In this document: positions 61,087-64,000 of the stretch, one piece after another | Position numbering within the stretch: position 1 is the stretch's first letter | Layout: the number at the start of each line of letters is the position of its first letter | Assembly: GCF_018070075.1 (NCBI RefSeq) | Contig: NZ_JAGPXE010000016.1 | Coordinates: forward strand, 62,001 to 126,000 | From: Saccharopolyspora endophytica | GTDB taxonomy: Bacteria > Actinomycetota > Actinomycetes > Mycobacteriales > Pseudonocardiaceae | Length of the DNA: 64,000 bases | Reading direction: 5' to 3' | Notes under the pieces: model-generated | Told to the model about the DNA's origin: nothing | The model's database searches: none | The model's input: the letters and a program-made list of their open reading frames with translations, nothing else | Position numbers and translations under genes: made by a program

Positions 61087-63909
61087 CTAGCGGCAGCCGC
61101 AGCTGCGCAGGGTCTCCACCAAGTCGTCGAGAGCCGGGCGGGCGGGCCCTGCCAGGGTGCCGTTGGACATCATCGCGAAGACCAGAAGTCGACCGTCCCG
61201 GGTGACCACGGATCCGGCCAGGCTGTTCGCCCCGTCGAGCGTGCCGGTCTTGGCGCGCACCCATCCCTGGCCGGGAGTGCCCTGGTACCGGTCGACGAGG
61301 CTGCCGCTGCCGCCCGCGATGGGCATGCCCGGGAGCAGGGCGCGCAGCTTCGCCGAGGACTCCGGCAGCACGCCGTCCGGTCCGGCCGGTGCGGTCGCCC
61401 TGAGCATCAGCTGCCCGAGCAGCCGCGGCGGGATTCGGTCGTCCATGGACAGACCGCTGGCGTCGGCCATCAGAGTTCCGCTGATGTCGAAGCCGTGGCG
61501 CTGCAGCACCTCGAAGACCGCCTTCGTCCCACCGGCGAACGACGGCTCCTTGCCGGTGGCGATGGCGACCTCGCGGGTCAGCGCCTCGGCCAGGAGGTTG
61601 TCGGAGTGCAGCAGGACGTTCTCGACCAGCTCGCTCACCGGCGCGGAGTGGACCTGACCGAGCACCTGCGCGTTGGCCGGGGCGGTGCCCTGCGCCGCGG
61701 TCGCGCCGCCCAGCCGCTTCGCCAGCTCCTGAGCGGCCTGCAGCGCGGGAGTGGGAGCGCGCGGGCTGTAGTCCTCCTTCGGATTCGCCCGACCGCCGTC
61801 GAGCATCACCGGCTCCATCGGCGCGTGGAACCCGGCGGCGACGTCCTGCGGCAGCCACCCGGAGGCCGCGGCCGGTCCCCGGTAGCGGCTCGTGTCGACC
61901 AGCACCGTGTTCACGTTCCCGCCGGAGGCGGCCTTGACCTGCGACACCAGATCGTCCAGCTTCGCCGCGCCCGGGTACACCGACTCCTGGTCGCCGGACA
62001 GCGAGGACAGCGTCAGGTCACCGCCGCCGACGAGGACCACCGTGCCCGGCTGGTTCCCGCGCACGACCTTGGTCGTCAGGCGTGCGTCGTGGTCGAGCGT
62101 CAGCAGGGCCGCGCTCATCGCCAGCAGCTTCCCGGTCGAGGCCGGCATCAGCGGCTGAGCGGGGTTCTGCTGCCACAGCACGTCGCCGGTGCGGGCGTCC
62201 ATGACGACGCCACCGAGCGTGCCCAGCGCCGGGGCGGACGCCGGACCGGCCAGCGCGGCGCTGAGCCCGGACTGCGACGGCACGGGCGCGTTCTGCCCCA
62301 GCGGCTTGATCTCGGGGTCGAGCCGGACCGGTGCGGGCGGGTCGGCGATCTGCGCCTTGCTCAGCGCGTCGACCAGCGACGGACCGAACGCGACACCGGC
62401 TCCCAGCAGCACGACCAGGGCGATCGCGATGCCGATCAGCGGGCCGCGTCCCTTGCGGGCGGTCTTCGTCCCGCCCGGCTGCTCCTGCGACGGGATGTGC
62501 TGCGGCACGGCGCGCGAGGCGAACGGGTCGGTGGTGTCCTCGGGCTGGTACGGCGCCTGCGGCGTCGCGATCCCCGCGAAGTCCTCCGGCCGCGCGTAGG
62601 ACTGCCGGGCCTGCGGCGGCTGCTGCGCCTGCGGTCCCGGCGCGGGCGGCGCGATGCCGACCGTCGGGTCGGCCTGCGGGACGGCGAGGCCCGCGAAGTC
62701 CGAGGCGGAAGCGGTGCGCGCGACGTCGACGTCGATCCGGTCGATCCACTGCGTCTGCTCGGCCGAGGACTCCGGCGGAGCGGATGCCCGCAGGTCCTTG
62801 AGGTCGATGCGGCTGGTCTGCTCGGCGGCGGACTCCGGCGGCTCCTGCTTGCCACCGGGCGCGGCCAGCGCTTCGTCGAGCGCGGCCCGCGAGATCTGCT
62901 GCGTCTTCTCCGCCGGACGTTCCTCCGGCTCGGCCGCCGGCTTCTCCTCGGGCGCCTCGGCGGGGATCGCGGCGAACATCTGCGTCTGCTCGGCGGGCCA
63001 CTCGGGCTCCACTTCGGACGACGCGGGCTCCGGCGCTGCCTCGGTCTTCTCGTCCTCGACGACGTCGGGGGAGGTTCCTTCTTCCTCCGACGTCGCCGAG
63101 TCGTCGGAGGCGGGTGCGACCTCGTCTTCGGCGGGTTCGGGCTCGGCCTGGGAAGCGGAGGTCTCCGTCGACGCTTCCGCTTCGCCCTCGGCCGCTTCGT
63201 CCTCCTGCGCCGACTCCGGCTCGGTCGGCTCTTCGGAGGCCTCGTCCCGGGAGGTCTCGCCGTCAGCTTCCTCGTCCTGGGAAGCCTCGTCCTCGGAGAC
63301 CGCGTCCTCGGTCGTGTCCTCGGTTGTCGTCTCCGACTGCTGGTCCTGAGCAGTCGTGTCCGACGGCTGCTCCTGAACGGCCGGTTCTTCGTCCGACCCG
63401 TCCTGGGCAGAAGCCTCTGCAGGGCCTTCCTGATCAGCGGTTTCGTCCCCGGATTCCGCTGCGGTCGCGGCTTCCTCGCCGGTTCCGGCATCGGTGGCCG
63501 CGGGCTTGGTGAGCTTCTGCGTCTCGGCGACGGAGCTCTTGACGTCGGCCTTGGCGAGCTTCGCGGTGCTGCCGGCGCCGTTGCCCTCGGAGTCGTCGCC
63601 GAAGAGGCTCCCCGCGACCCGGACGGTGGCGGTGGGCGCATCGGCGGATGTGGTCTTGGTCCCAGAATCGGGTGCGCTCGAACCGCTCTTGCCCGCATCG
63701 GGTTCGGCTGCGTCGGTTCCGGCGGCGTCGCCGACTTCGGTGCTCACCTGGCGCTCCGCCGGGTTGCTTGCGGGCGGGGTGTTCTCCGACGTCTCAGCAG
63801 CTCGATCCGGGGACGGCGCAGCGGTGCGCGGCCGGTCTTCCTCGCCCGGCGAGGCCGCTTGGACGTCGGTTTCGGACACCTCACCCCGGGTGTTCTGGGG
63901 TTCGGGCAC
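61087..63909 (-). CDS. dacB: D-alanyl-D-alanine carboxypeptidase/endopeptidase (PBP4/DacB) with giant acidic N-terminal extension
   Basis: The C-terminal ~430 residues are a penicillin-binding DD-peptidase of the PBP4 type that trims peptidoglycan stem peptides. The catalytic motifs are SxxK (S591-T-G-K594), SxN (S769-D-N) and KTG (K887). A single membrane span lies at about residues 489-510. In front of it is a ~480-residue disordered segment rich in Glu, Asp, Ser and Thr, which should be cytoplasmic. Mycobacterial DacB lacks this and is about half as long. Near residues 300-395 the motif AE(Q/K)T(Q/S) recurs four times. The GTG start follows GGAGGAG, supporting translation of the extension. 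Confidence 0.92.
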   Translation of the reverse strand: MPEPQNTRGEVSETDVQAASPGEEDRPRTAAPSPDRAAETSENTPPASNPAERQVSTEVGDAAGTDAAEPDAGKSGSSAPDSGTKTTSADAPTATVRVAGSLFGDDSEGNGAGSTAKLAKADVKSSVAETQKLTKPAATDAGTGEEAATAAESGDETADQEGPAEASAQDGSDEEPAVQEQPSDTTAQDQQSETTTEDTTEDAVSEDEASQDEEADGETSRDEASEEPTEPESAQEDEAAEGEAEASTETSASQAEPEPAEDEVAPASDDSATSEEEGTSPDVVEDEKTEAAPEPASSEVEPEWPAEQTQMFAAIPAEAPEEKPAAEPEERPAEKTQQISRAALDEALAAPGGKQEPPESAAEQTSRIDLKDLRASAPPESSAEQTQWIDRIDVDVARTASASDFAGLAVPQADPTVGIAPPAPGPQAQQPPQARQSYARPEDFAGIATPQAPYQPEDTTDPFASRAVPQHIPSQEQPGGTKTARKGRGPLIGIAIALVVLLGAGVAFGPSLVDALSKAQIADPPAPVRLDPEIKPLGQNAPVPSQSGLSAALAGPASAPALGTLGGVVMDARTGDVLWQQNPAQPLMPASTGKLLAMSAALLTLDHDARLTTKVVRGNQPGTVVLVGGGDLTLSSLSGDQESVYPGAAKLDDLVSQVKAASGGNVNTVLVDTSRYRGPAAASGWLPQDVAAGFHAPMEPVMLDGGRANPKEDYSPRAPTPALQAAQELAKRLGGATAAQGTAPANAQVLGQVHSAPVSELVENVLLHSDNLLAEALTREVAIATGKEPSFAGGTKAVFEVLQRHGFDISGTLMADASGLSMDDRIPPRLLGQLMLRATAPAGPDGVLPESSAKLRALLPGMPIAGGSGSLVDRYQGTPGQGWVRAKTGTLDGANSLAGSVVTRDGRLLVFAMMSNGTLAGPARPALDDLVETLRSCGCR

Positions 63910-64000
63910 GTGCTCCTCCTCGACTGGAGGTCAGACTGCCAGATTGCGAGCTCTCGCACTGCGGTGGGGCCAGGGCGCCGAGCGTGGTCCACACTAGACG
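63910..64000. other. Start of an intergenic region upstream of dacB
   Basis: The last 91 bases hold the dacB ribosome site (GAGGAGGAG on the minus strand) and presumably its promoter. In mycobacteria the divergent neighbour here is the inorganic pyrophosphatase gene, but none of it is visible. Confidence 0.4.

Overview
The window is a 64-kb piece of a high-GC actinobacterial chromosome. From radA-side to dacB-side the gene order follows the conserved mycobacterial block rlmB-cysS-ispF-ispD-carD-lpqE-radA ... mutY ... mhuD ... clpC ... lsr2-lysS-coaX-panD-panC ... folK-folB-folP-folE-ftsH-hpt-tilS-metalloprotease-dacB. The ectABCD ectoine genes and the fusion of trehalose phosphatase to a GH15 hydrolase point to the Pseudonocardiales, most likely Saccharopolyspora or a close relative. 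That placement is inference from gene content and style; no 16S gene is present.

Layout. 1-4.4 kb: metal ABC transporter (binding lipoprotein plus partial ATPase) behind an operator-like palindrome, then an orphan sugar-importer ATPase (MsiK/UgpC type) divergent from a LacI regulator. 4.5-7.6 kb: a four-gene DUF4178-DUF4247-DUF350-membrane aminopropyltransferase operon. 7.8-12 kb: trehalose synthesis (otsA and an OtsB-GH15 fusion). 12-16 kb: ThrE-type exporter, tRNA-Thr(TGT), a GNAT enzyme, a DUF2127 membrane protein and a secreted trypsin-like protease. 16.4-19.9 kb: ectoine and hydroxyectoine genes. 20-23 kb: an AlgX-like/MBOAT O-acetylation pair. 23-38 kb: rRNA methylation, cysS, MEP pathway genes, carD, lpqE, radA, mutY, a degenerate 2H protein, an odd ABC-like/YhgE-Pip pair, mhuD and dedA. 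38-45 kb: clpC, an iron-chelate importer under an iron box, and lsr2. 45-64 kb: lysS, pantothenate/CoA genes, folate genes, ftsH, hpt, tilS and a DacB with a huge acidic extension.

Two themes link the genes. One is stress and osmoprotection: trehalose, ectoine/hydroxyectoine, polyamine-like chemistry, ClpC and FtsH. The other is core cofactor supply (MEP, CoA, folate) and envelope upkeep.

The strongest unexplained signal is intergenic. Four dispersed copies of a roughly 160-base element (21405-21566, 33128-33297, 46640-46784, 47661-47827) share flanking motifs and an apical loop, while their long outer stem, apical stem and a small side hairpin change sequence with base-pairing preserved. 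This is the covariation pattern expected of a structured RNA or a hairpin-based mobile repeat. A second class comprises short palindromic arrays at gene ends: a 38-bp-spaced pair of identical 18-bp palindromes at two loci, and two arrays with an exact 24-bp period. No transposase, integrase, CRISPR array or rRNA gene was seen.
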